Shown: positions 8,363-14,348 of the stretch, piece by piece
Layout: each line of letters starts with the position of its first letter
Numbering within the stretch: position 1 is the stretch's first letter
Notes under the pieces: generated by a model
What the model saw: the letters and a program-made list of their open reading frames with translations, nothing else
The model's database searches: none
What the model was told of the DNA's origin: nothing
Position numbers and translations under genes: made by a program
Source of the DNA: CAYLGY01 sp964383325
Lineage (GTDB): Bacteria > Pseudomonadota > Alphaproteobacteria > Rhizobiales > Rhizobiaceae
DNA: 20,619 nucleotides
Direction: 5' to 3'
Assembly: GCA_964383325.1 (NCBI GenBank)
Contig: CAYLGY010000049.1
Location: 1 to 20,619 of the forward strand

Positions 8363-8458
8363 TAATCCAGTCCTCTGGATTCCTGCCGGGTGGTTGGTGC
8401 CACCCTGTTTGACGCCTCCCTGTTTGACTCCAGAGCCGCTGCCTGCGGCTCTTTTTTT
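8363..8458 (+). ncRNA. candidate small RNA between gdhZ and rcdA
   Basis: Three hairpins follow each other: AATCCAG-TCCT-CTGGATT (8364-8381), GGGTGG-N6-CCACCC (8388-8405) and the terminator stem at 8432-8452 with seven T. A possible -10 (GTTAAT, 8351-8356) under a CtrA-type site would give a start near 8363 and an RNA of about 95 nt. The first loop is UCCU, and the unpaired part between hairpins 2 and 3 holds CCUCCC (8415-8420); both resemble anti-Shine-Dalgarno seeds of alphaproteobacterial regulatory RNAs. CCCTGTTTGAC occurs twice (8403-8413, 8418-8428). No plus-strand protein gene ends at this terminator. The alternative is an rcdA 5' leader with an attenuator. The exact 5' end is a guess. 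Confidence 0.5.
8432..8458 (+). terminator. strong intrinsic terminator
   Basis: AGAGCCGC (8432-8439), a 5-base loop and GCGGCTCT (8445-8452) run directly into seven consecutive T (8452-8458). This is the clearest Rho-independent terminator in the window. It acts on rightward transcription and lies about 100 bp before the rcdA start, with no annotated gene upstream on this strand. Confidence 0.85.
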
Positions 8459-8559
8459 GCGCAACGCCCAGGCCGGTCCGAAGCTGGCGGTGCATAAGCT
8501 TCGCTTGCATTGCTCCCCTGACGGGCAGTATGGGTTTGAGGCGAAGGGAAGCAGACCGA

Positions 8560-9081
8560 ATGGAAATGCCAGGCAAGCCAGATCAATCTCCCGTGCGGCT
8601 CGCGGAGCGCCGCGTCTTTTCGTCCTCCTTCTGGCCGCTCTACGAGATGGGCATGGGGATGATCGAGGAAGTGTCGGTCTATCTCGATGGTGAGGGGAGG
8701 CGGGAGGCCAGACGTCTCTCGGCGACGGCCGCTGCATTGTTCTCGGCTGAATCCATGCGCTTGACGACCCGGTTGATGCAGATCGCCTCATGGCTGCTCT
8801 TGCAGCGGGCGGCCCATTCCGGCGAGATGTCGCGCGACCAGGTGGCCGCCGAGAAGGCAAAGGTGAAGCTGGATACTCAATCGGCGGCCGCTGAAGCTCC
8901 CGGCTGGGACGAATTGCCGGAGAAGTTCACCGCGCTGGTTTCACGTTCGGTCAGCCTGCAGCGCCAGATCCGTCTGCTCGATGCGGATATCTATGGCTGC
9001 GGCGGCGAATCGGACGGGATGTCCGTCAATCCGGTATCGGAACAGATCCATCTGCTGCGCACCGCATTTTCCGGGTCCTGA
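8560..9081 (+). CDS. rcdA: RcdA-like protein (DUF1465), CtrA proteolysis adaptor
   Basis: The 173-residue protein matches the DUF1465 family, whose Caulobacter member RcdA is a dimeric helical adaptor that helps ClpXP degrade the cell-cycle regulator CtrA together with CpdR and PopA. Diagnostic blocks are YEMGMGMIEEVSVYLDG (28-44) and the family hallmark ESMRLTTRLMQIASWLL (64-80) followed by LQRAAHSGEM. The rest is helical with a variable linker (about 95-118) and a short tail. An in-frame ATG at 8530 exists, but ATG 8560 has AAGGGA at 8544-8549 with 10-base spacing and is preferred. It is divergent from gdhZ, shares a regulatory region with a CtrA-type site, and is followed 54 bp later by ruvC. 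The family assignment is from recognition of the motif; the function in this organism is inferred. Confidence 0.82.
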   Translation: MEMPGKPDQSPVRLAERRVFSSSFWPLYEMGMGMIEEVSVYLDGEGRREARRLSATAAALFSAESMRLTTRLMQIASWLLLQRAAHSGEMSRDQVAAEKAKVKLDTQSAAAEAPGWDELPEKFTALVSRSVSLQRQIRLLDADIYGCGGESDGMSVNPVSEQIHLLRTAFSGS

Positions 9082-9135
9082 TTCGCGTCCCGCCAAAGAT
9101 TCTCTTTGTGCCGGACAGGCGCTATGCTCGCCGGC

Positions 9136-9645
9136 ATGAGAACTGCGATTCGAATCATCGGCATTGATCCGGGCCTGCGCCGTACGGGCTGGGGCATCGT
9201 TGATTGCGCCGGCAATCAGCTCGCCTTCATCGCCTCGGGGACCGTGCGCTCGGATGGCGATGCTTCGCTCGCCGAACGCCTGCGCCAGCTCCATGACGGG
9301 CTGGTGGCGGTGGTTGCCGAATATCGTCCGGAGGAAGCCGCGGTGGAGGCGACCTTCGTCAACCGGGATGCCGCCGCGACGCTGAAGCTCGGCCAGGCAC
9401 GCGGCATCGCGCTGCTCGTGCCGGCGCTTGCGCACCTGACGGTCGCGGAATATGCGCCCAATGCAGTCAAGAAGGCGATCATCGGCGCCGGCCATGGCGA
9501 CAAGCGGCAGATCGCGGCCATGGTGCGCATGCTACTGCCCCGTGCGCAGTTCGACGGGGCGGACGCCGCCGATGCGCTCGCAATCGCCATTTGCCATGCC
9601 CATCATCGCGGCAGCGCCGCCATCCGGACCGGATCCGTCGCATGA
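9136..9645 (+). CDS. ruvC: crossover junction endodeoxyribonuclease RuvC
   Basis: RuvC cuts Holliday junctions symmetrically as a Mg2+-dependent dimer, completing recombination after RuvAB branch migration. The 169-residue protein has the four catalytic acids of the RNase H-like fold: D11 (IIGIDPGLRRTGWG), E71 (AVEATFVN) and D143/D146 (DGADAADALAIA). ATG 9136 gives the usual family N-terminus MRTAIRIIGIDPG. ATG 9124 in frame has a slightly better ribosome-binding site (CAGG, 4 bases away) and would add MLAG. The stop overlaps the ruvA start by four bases (ATGA). Confidence 0.95.
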   Translation: MRTAIRIIGIDPGLRRTGWGIVDCAGNQLAFIASGTVRSDGDASLAERLRQLHDGLVAVVAEYRPEEAAVEATFVNRDAAATLKLGQARGIALLVPALAHLTVAEYAPNAVKKAIIGAGHGDKRQIAAMVRMLLPRAQFDGADAADALAIAICHAHHRGSAAIRTGSVA

Positions 9646-10259
9646 TCGGCAAGCTCAAGGGTCTCGTCGACGATCTGGAGGCCGACCATGTGTTGATCGA
9701 TGTCGGCGGCGTCTGCTATGCCGTGCACTGTGGCGCCCGTACCCTTGCCTCGTTGCCGGCGAGGGGAGAGGCCGCGGTTCTGCATGTCGAAACGGTGCTG
9801 CGCCAGGACCAGTTGCGCCTGTTCGGTTTCGCGACGCGGCTGGAGCGCGAATGGTTTCTCCTGTTGCAGACGGTGCAGGGCATTGGCGCGAAAGTGGCGC
9901 TGGCGATCCTGTCCACGCTGTCCCCGTCCGAACTTGCCAATGCCATCGCCTTGCGCGATACAGCGATGATCTCCCGCTCGCCCGGCGTCGGAAAGAAGGT
10001 GGCGGAGCGGATCGTGACCGAGTTGAAGAACAAGGTTCCGGCGCTCTCCGGCGAAGCGGGCGCCGCGCTCGAACTGAAGCGTGACCTTGGCGAAGGCGTT
10101 GCGCCGACCGCGATTGCCGATGCAGTTTCAGCGCTGGTGAATCTCGGCTATGGCGCCGACCAGGCGGCCAATGCCGTCGCGGCGGCGACCGGCAAGGCCG
10201 GTCCGGATGCGCCGGCCGCAACCCTGATCCGGCTGGGCCTGAAGGAGCTGGCGAGATGA
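9642..10259 (+). CDS. ruvA: Holliday junction branch migration protein RuvA
   Basis: RuvA is the tetrameric junction-binding subunit that loads the RuvB motors. The 205-residue protein starts MIGKLKGLVDD, the standard N-terminus of the OB-fold domain. It has two helix-hairpin-helix elements, LQTVQGIGAKVALAIL (75-90) and SRSPGVGKKVAERIV (111-125). The C-terminal RuvB-interacting domain (about 155-205) follows an acidic/Ala-rich linker. ATGA overlaps with ruvC upstream and ruvB downstream indicate translational coupling. Confidence 0.96.
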   Translation: MIGKLKGLVDDLEADHVLIDVGGVCYAVHCGARTLASLPARGEAAVLHVETVLRQDQLRLFGFATRLEREWFLLLQTVQGIGAKVALAILSTLSPSELANAIALRDTAMISRSPGVGKKVAERIVTELKNKVPALSGEAGAALELKRDLGEGVAPTAIADAVSALVNLGYGADQAANAVAAATGKAGPDAPAATLIRLGLKELAR

Positions 10260-11290
10260 ACGATGCTTCCAGGCTGGTTGCGGCGGGCGAGCGCGGCGAG
10301 GATGCAGACGCGACGCTGCGGCCGCAGACGCTCGATGATTTTGTCGGGCAGCAGGCGGCGCGCGCCAATCTGAAGGTCTTCATCGAAGCGGCGCGCAATC
10401 GCGGCGAGGCCCTCGACCATGTATTGTTTGTCGGTCCTCCCGGCCTTGGCAAGACGACGCTGGCGCAAATCATGGCGCGGGAGCTGGGCGTGGGATTTCG
10501 TTCGACCTCCGGCCCGGTCATCGCCAGGGCTGGCGACCTCGCTGCCCTGCTGACCAATCTGGAAGACCGGGACGTGCTGTTCATTGACGAGATCCACCGG
10601 CTCAATCCGGCGGTGGAGGAGATCCTCTACCCTGCCATGGAGGATTTCCAGCTCGACCTGATCATTGGCGAGGGACCGGCAGCGCGTTCGGTGAAGATCG
10701 AGCTGGCCCGGTTCACGCTGGTTGCTGCAACGACCCGGCTTGGCCTGCTGACGACGCCGCTGCGCGACCGGTTCGGCATCCCGGTGCGGCTGGAATTCTA
10801 TGCCGTGGAGGAACTCGAGCAGATTGTCCGCCGCGGCGCCAGGATCATGTCCCTTCCGATCGACGATGAAGGCGCGACGGAAATTGCCCGACGCGCGCGG
10901 GGAACGCCGCGCATTGCCGGCCGACTCCTGCGCCGGGTCCGCGACTTCGCCGATGTCGAGGGTGCGGGCAAGGTGACGCGCAAGCTGGCGGACCGGGCAT
11001 TGTCGCGCCTCGAGGTGGATGCGTTCGGCCTCGACCAGCTGGATCGGCGGTATCTTGGCATGATCGCGCGCAATTTCGGCGGCGGGCCGGTGGGCGTCGA
11101 AACGATCTCGGCCAGCCTTTCCGAGCCCCGCGACGCCATTGAGGACATTATCGAGCCCTATCTGATCCAGCAGGGCTTCATCCAGCGCACGCCGCGCGGG
11201 CGGCTTCTGACTGCGCGGGCGTGGCGCCATGTCGGTCTGGAGCCACCCCCATCGGCCGGCCAGCCGCGCCTCTTCGAGGACGAGGAATAG
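10256..11290 (+). CDS. ruvB: Holliday junction branch migration ATPase RuvB
   Basis: RuvB is the hexameric AAA+ motor that pumps DNA through the RuvA-bound junction. The 344-residue protein shows LRPQTLDDFVGQ at its start, Walker A GPPGLGKTT (60-68), Walker B LFIDEIH (108-114), the sensor/arginine-finger region ATTRLGLLTTPLRDRFGI, and a C-terminal winged-helix domain ending in TARAWRHVGL. The start overlaps the ruvA stop (ATGA). Six bases after the stop there is a short hairpin, CCCGC-CATT-GCGGG (11297-11310), without a T-tract. The next gene is on the opposite strand, so this probably ends the ruv operon. Confidence 0.97.
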   Translation: MNDASRLVAAGERGEDADATLRPQTLDDFVGQQAARANLKVFIEAARNRGEALDHVLFVGPPGLGKTTLAQIMARELGVGFRSTSGPVIARAGDLAALLTNLEDRDVLFIDEIHRLNPAVEEILYPAMEDFQLDLIIGEGPAARSVKIELARFTLVAATTRLGLLTTPLRDRFGIPVRLEFYAVEELEQIVRRGARIMSLPIDDEGATEIARRARGTPRIAGRLLRRVRDFADVEGAGKVTRKLADRALSRLEVDAFGLDQLDRRYLGMIARNFGGGPVGVETISASLSEPRDAIEDIIEPYLIQQGFIQRTPRGRLLTARAWRHVGLEPPPSAGQPRLFEDEE

Positions 11291-11353
11291 GCAATTCCCG
11301 CCATTGCGGGTCGCCGAGTCCGCGTGGGGCGGCAATCCGCGCGGGCGTGGCGC

Positions 11354-12244
11354 CTATTGCAGATGTTCGCCGAGAAACTCGATGGTTCGTTGCCAGGCAA
11401 GCCGTGCGGCCTCGGCGTCGTAGCGCGGCGTGGTGTCGTTGTGAAAGCCATGATTGGCGCCGGCATAGACATGGGCCGTGAAGTCCTTGCCATGCTCCGT
11501 CAGCGCCGCCTCGAAGGCCGGCCAGCCTTCATTCACGCCGGCATCCAGCTCGCCATAATGCAGGAGGAGCGGCGCGGCGATGCGGGGCACATCGGCCGGA
11601 TCCGGCTGACGGCCGTAGAAGGGCACGCCCGCCGCGAGTTCCGGATAGGCGACTGCGAGCGCATTGACGACGCCGCCGCCATAGCAGAAGCCGATCGCGC
11701 TGACCTTTCCGGTCGAATCCTCGCGGGCGACGAGGTATTCGAAGCCGGAGAAGAAATCATTCATCAGCTTGACCGGATCGACCTGCCGCTGCAATTCGCG
11801 CCCCTCGTCATCATTGCCCGGATAGCCGCCGACCGAAGTCAGCCCGTCAGGCGCCAGGGCCATGAAACCAGCCTTGCCAAGGCGGCGGGCAACGTCCTCG
11901 ATATAGGGGTTGAGGCCGCGATTCTCGTGGATCACGAGGACGCCCGGCAAGGCGCCGTGGCGGTCTGCCGGCCGCACCAGATAGGCGCGCACCGTGCCGT
12001 TGCCTCGTGGCGAATCGTACTCGACATATTGCGTCGTGATCTCTGGATCGTCCGGGGATACCTGCTGCGCGAGCGCATAATCCGGGCTCATCATCTTCAG
12101 CAGCGCCATGGCGCTCAATCCGCCGACCGCATAGCTCGCGGCGCCGTCGAGAAACTGGCGCTTGGAGATGCGGCCATGCGCATAATAATCGTACAGCTCG
12201 ATCAGCCGCGGGTGAAAATCCTTCGCTGTCAGACGCTTCGCCAT
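11354..12244 (-). CDS. dienelactone hydrolase family protein, exported-like
   Basis: This is an alpha/beta hydrolase of the dienelactone hydrolase family, 296 residues. The family triad is visible: nucleophile C187 (GFCYGGG), D234 (GELDAGVN) and H265 (GANHGFHND), plus E107 in VIHENRG. The N-terminus contains ISKRQFLDGAASYAVGGLSAMALL, followed by ALAQQ near residue 60. This looks like the Tat signal region of this subfamily but with KR in place of the twin arginines, so export is uncertain. The open frame extends another 155 codons upstream, but ATG 12244 has AGGAG seven bases away and begins the family-like sequence MAKRLTAKDFHPRL. The substrate is unknown. It lies on the opposite strand between ruvB and ybgC. 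Confidence 0.88.
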   Translation of the reverse strand: MAKRLTAKDFHPRLIELYDYYAHGRISKRQFLDGAASYAVGGLSAMALLKMMSPDYALAQQVSPDDPEITTQYVEYDSPRGNGTVRAYLVRPADRHGALPGVLVIHENRGLNPYIEDVARRLGKAGFMALAPDGLTSVGGYPGNDDEGRELQRQVDPVKLMNDFFSGFEYLVAREDSTGKVSAIGFCYGGGVVNALAVAYPELAAGVPFYGRQPDPADVPRIAAPLLLHYGELDAGVNEGWPAFEAALTEHGKDFTAHVYAGANHGFHNDTTPRYDAEAARLAWQRTIEFLGEHLQ

Positions 12245-12276
12245 TCGCTTTCTCCTGCTGACGCTTCCATGGCGAC

Positions 12277-12304
12277 AGGATAAGGGCCCGCGACATTCTG
12301 TCAG
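12277..12304 (-). promoter_or_regulatory. candidate promoter for the dienelactone hydrolase gene
   Basis: On the minus strand CTGACA (12304-12299), a 16-base spacer and TATCCT (12282-12277) resemble a sigma-70 promoter 33 bp upstream of the start codon at 12244. Confidence 0.35.
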
Positions 12305-12441
12305 TCCTCTTTGACACAAATTTTCGTGATGCGGCCCGGCATGTGCCGCGACCCGACCCGTGCGGGCGGAATGGGCTTGATCGAGCTGGCGGGATTTGCC
12401 ACTTCCCTTGCCGGGACAGCGCTGGACAGCGAGGATCTGCA

Positions 12442-12915
12442 ATGCGGGACGGGAACGAACCACTCTGGCCTCTTTCCGGCGTGCGCACCGCATCGGGGCA
12501 TCGCCAGCTCGCCCGGGTATACTATGCCGACACGGATTTCTCCGGCGTGGTCTATCATGCCCGCTATCTGGAGTTCCTGGAGCGCGGGCGATCCGATTTT
12601 CTACGCGCCAGCGGCATATACCACGACGAGTTGCTTGCGGGCGAGACGCATGGCGAGCAGCTGGCATGGATCGTGCGCCGCATGGAGATCGAGTTCCGGG
12701 CTCCGGCACGAATCGATGACATCCTGACCATCGAGACGCGCATGCAAGGCGTATCCGGCGCGCGCGTGGTCATGCAGCAGCAGATCCTGCGCGAAGGCGA
12801 ACTCCTCGTCGAAGCGCGGGTTGAAGCGGCGATCGTCGACGCGAACGGCCGCCCGCGCCGCTTTCCCAAGCAATGGATCGAGGCATTTTCCATTCAGGAC
12901 ATTCAGGAGAAGTAG
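12442..12915 (+). CDS. ybgC: YbgC-type acyl-CoA thioesterase of the Tol-Pal cluster
   Basis: This is a hotdog-fold thioesterase of 157 residues, cytosolic, thought to act on acyl-CoA or acyl-ACP near phospholipid synthesis. The active-site segment ARVYYADTDFSGVVYHARYLEFLERGR (24-50) is the classic YbgC motif with its catalytic aspartate, and WIVRRMEIEFRAPARIDDIL follows as expected. ATG 12442 has GAGGAT at 12431-12436 with proper spacing; the longer open frame to 12343 adds non-family residues. It is the first gene of the Tol-Pal cluster but is separated from tolQ by 267 bp. Confidence 0.92.
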   Translation: MRDGNEPLWPLSGVRTASGHRQLARVYYADTDFSGVVYHARYLEFLERGRSDFLRASGIYHDELLAGETHGEQLAWIVRRMEIEFRAPARIDDILTIETRMQGVSGARVVMQQQILREGELLVEARVEAAIVDANGRPRRFPKQWIEAFSIQDIQEK

Positions 12916-12944
12916 GGACTCCGGCCGCACGGGGCCCGACATTG

Positions 12945-12963
12945 CTAACCATGCCTTAACCAT
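12945..12963. promoter_or_regulatory. CtrA-type site upstream of tolQ
   Basis: CTAA (12945-12948), 7 bases and TTAA (12956-12959) match TTAA-N7-TTAA with one mismatch, and the right half reads TTAACCAT. TAACCATG is repeated with an 11-bp period (12946-12953 and 12957-12964). The site lies in the 267-bp ybgC-tolQ gap. Two GANTC (CcrM methylation) sites lie between it and the tolQ start: 13053-13057 and 13174-13178. Confidence 0.45.
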
Positions 12964-13021
12964 GTTCCGGCATGAAAGGGGTATCGGGAGAATGCGGATA
13001 CCGCGCCGCGCCTTCCTTTGA

Positions 13022-13035
13022 CCAAAATTTGGCCG
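13022..13035. repeat. AT-rich palindromic element, copy 1 (upstream of tolQ)
   Basis: CCAAAATTTGGCCG is identical to 17465-17478 upstream of cpoB. Its core CCAAA-A-TTTGG is a perfect inverted repeat and is preceded by TTTGAC. It could be an operator; no -10 element is found at the right distance from the TTGAC. Confidence 0.4.
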
Positions 13036-13182
13036 GAGAAGCCGGTCGTCGCGAATCGGATACGGGCTGGGTGGGGGCGCAGCCGCATCGATCCGGGCGG
13101 CAGATCCGATTGCGTGCGGAAACGGAATGGAAACTTGCGGCGCAGGAACTTGATTGCGTCGACCGGTAGGCAGGATTCAGGA

Positions 13183-13896
13183 ATGGAAACACTGGCGGAC
13201 GTACCAGGGCAGCTTTCGATCTGGGCGCTTTTCTGGCAGGCCGGCTGGGTGGTCAAGCTGGTCATGATCGGCCTGCTTCTTGCCTCGGTCTGGACGTGGG
13301 CGATCATCTTCGACAAGTCGTGGCGCTTCGGCCAGGTGCAGCGCAGCCTCAACCGTTTCGAGCAGACCTTCTGGTCCGGGCAATCGCTGGAAGAACTGTA
13401 CCAGGCCCTGTCCGAGCGCAATCCGGGCGGCATGGGATCGATCTTCGTTGCCGCCATGCGCGAATGGAAGAAATCCTTCGAGAAGGGCGCCCGCTCGCCG
13501 ATCAGCTTGCAGAATCGCATCGACAAGGCAATGGATCTTGCCCTCGCGCGCGAGGTCGAGCGTCTCGAGGGCAGGCTGGGCTTTCTGGCTACGATCGGCT
13601 CCGCCGCGCCGTTCATCGGACTCTTCGGCACGGTTGTCGGCATCATGACCTCCTTCCAGGCCATTGCCGGATCGAAATCGACCAATCTGGCGGTCGTTGC
13701 GCCCGGTATTGCCGAGGCATTGCTGGCGACCGCCATGGGGCTCCTCGCCGCCATCCCGGCCGTGATCGCCTATAACAAGCTGTCCGCCGATGCAGGCCGG
13801 ATCGCTGCGCGGCTCGAAGGATTCGCCGACGAATTTTCTGCCATACTGTCGCGGCAAATCGATGAGAAAGTGGTTCCGCACAGGGATGGAGTCTGA
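13183..13896 (+). CDS. tolQ: Tol-Pal motor subunit TolQ
   Basis: TolQ is the inner-membrane ion-channel subunit of the proton-driven TolQRA motor, related to ExbB and MotA, which pulls the outer membrane inward at division. The 237-residue protein has three membrane segments: about 22-43, 133-158 (GFLATIGSAAPFIGLFGTVVG) and 168-196 (APGIAEALLATAMGLLAAIPA). A large cytoplasmic loop lies between the first two. ATG 13183 has AGGA at 13172-13175, 7 bases away. An in-frame TTG at 13018 would add 55 residues without family character. tolR follows after 5 bp. Confidence 0.95.
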   Translation: METLADVPGQLSIWALFWQAGWVVKLVMIGLLLASVWTWAIIFDKSWRFGQVQRSLNRFEQTFWSGQSLEELYQALSERNPGGMGSIFVAAMREWKKSFEKGARSPISLQNRIDKAMDLALAREVERLEGRLGFLATIGSAAPFIGLFGTVVGIMTSFQAIAGSKSTNLAVVAPGIAEALLATAMGLLAAIPAVIAYNKLSADAGRIAARLEGFADEFSAILSRQIDEKVVPHRDGV

Positions 13897-13901
13897 GCGC
13901 A

Positions 13902-14348
13902 ATGGGGGTTTCACTCTTGCAGGGCGGACGCGGTGGCCGGAGGCGCGGGCGCAGGCGCGCGCTCATGTCCGAGATCAATGTCACGCCGTTCGTCGACGTG
14001 ATGCTTGTGCTGCTCATCATCTTCATGGTCGCAGCGCCGCTCCTGACCGTCGGCGTGCCGATCGATCTGCCCGAGACGCAGGCAAGAGCGCTCAATTCCG
14101 AGACGCAGCCGATCACGATCTCGGTCGATCCGGACGGGCGGGTCTTCCTTCAGGAAACGGAAGTGGCGCTCGACGAGATCGTGCCCAAGCTCGAGGCCAT
14201 CGGAACGACTGGCTATGACGAGCGCATCTATGTTCGCGGCGACCGGGCGGCCGATTACGGCACCGTCATGCGCGTCATGGCGCGCATCTCGGCGGCGGGC
14301 TTCCGCAATCTCGGACTCGTGACCCTGCAGGAGCAGGATGGTTCCTGA
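13902..14348 (+). CDS. tolR: Tol-Pal motor subunit TolR
   Basis: TolR is the ExbD-like stator partner of TolQ and binds peptidoglycan from the periplasm. The 148-residue protein has an Arg/Gly-rich cytoplasmic tip (8-19), then SEINVTPFVDVMLVLLIIFMVAA, a single membrane helix with the essential proton-carrying aspartate D32. A periplasmic ExbD-like domain follows (about 50-148), with the typical RGDRAADYGTVMRVMARI segment. The start lies 5 bp after tolQ, with GGAG at 13888-13891. The stop shares one base with the tolA start. Confidence 0.95.
   Translation: MGVSLLQGGRGGRRRGRRRALMSEINVTPFVDVMLVLLIIFMVAAPLLTVGVPIDLPETQARALNSETQPITISVDPDGRVFLQETEVALDEIVPKLEAIGTTGYDERIYVRGDRAADYGTVMRVMARISAAGFRNLGLVTLQEQDGS

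Noticed and set aside
12311..12339. A perfect TTGACA upstream of ybgC
   Set aside because: No acceptable -10 hexamer lies 16-18 bases downstream, so I do not call it a promoter, although it resembles the TTGAC plus AAATTT elements before tolQ and cpoB.
12245..12709. A 155-codon upstream extension of the dienelactone hydrolase frame
   Set aside because: It runs antisense into ybgC, has Arg/Pro-rich low-complexity translation, and the internal ATG at 12244 has a strong ribosome-binding site and a family-like start.
12972..13169. A 65-codon frame in the ybgC-tolQ gap
   Set aside because: It has no ribosome-binding site, overlaps the palindromic element and CtrA-type region, and has no recognisable sequence. 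It is more likely leader DNA.
13018..13182. TTG start extending TolQ by 55 residues
   Set aside because: The extension is Arg-rich and unlike TolQ; ATG 13183 has a well-spaced AGGA and gives the usual length.
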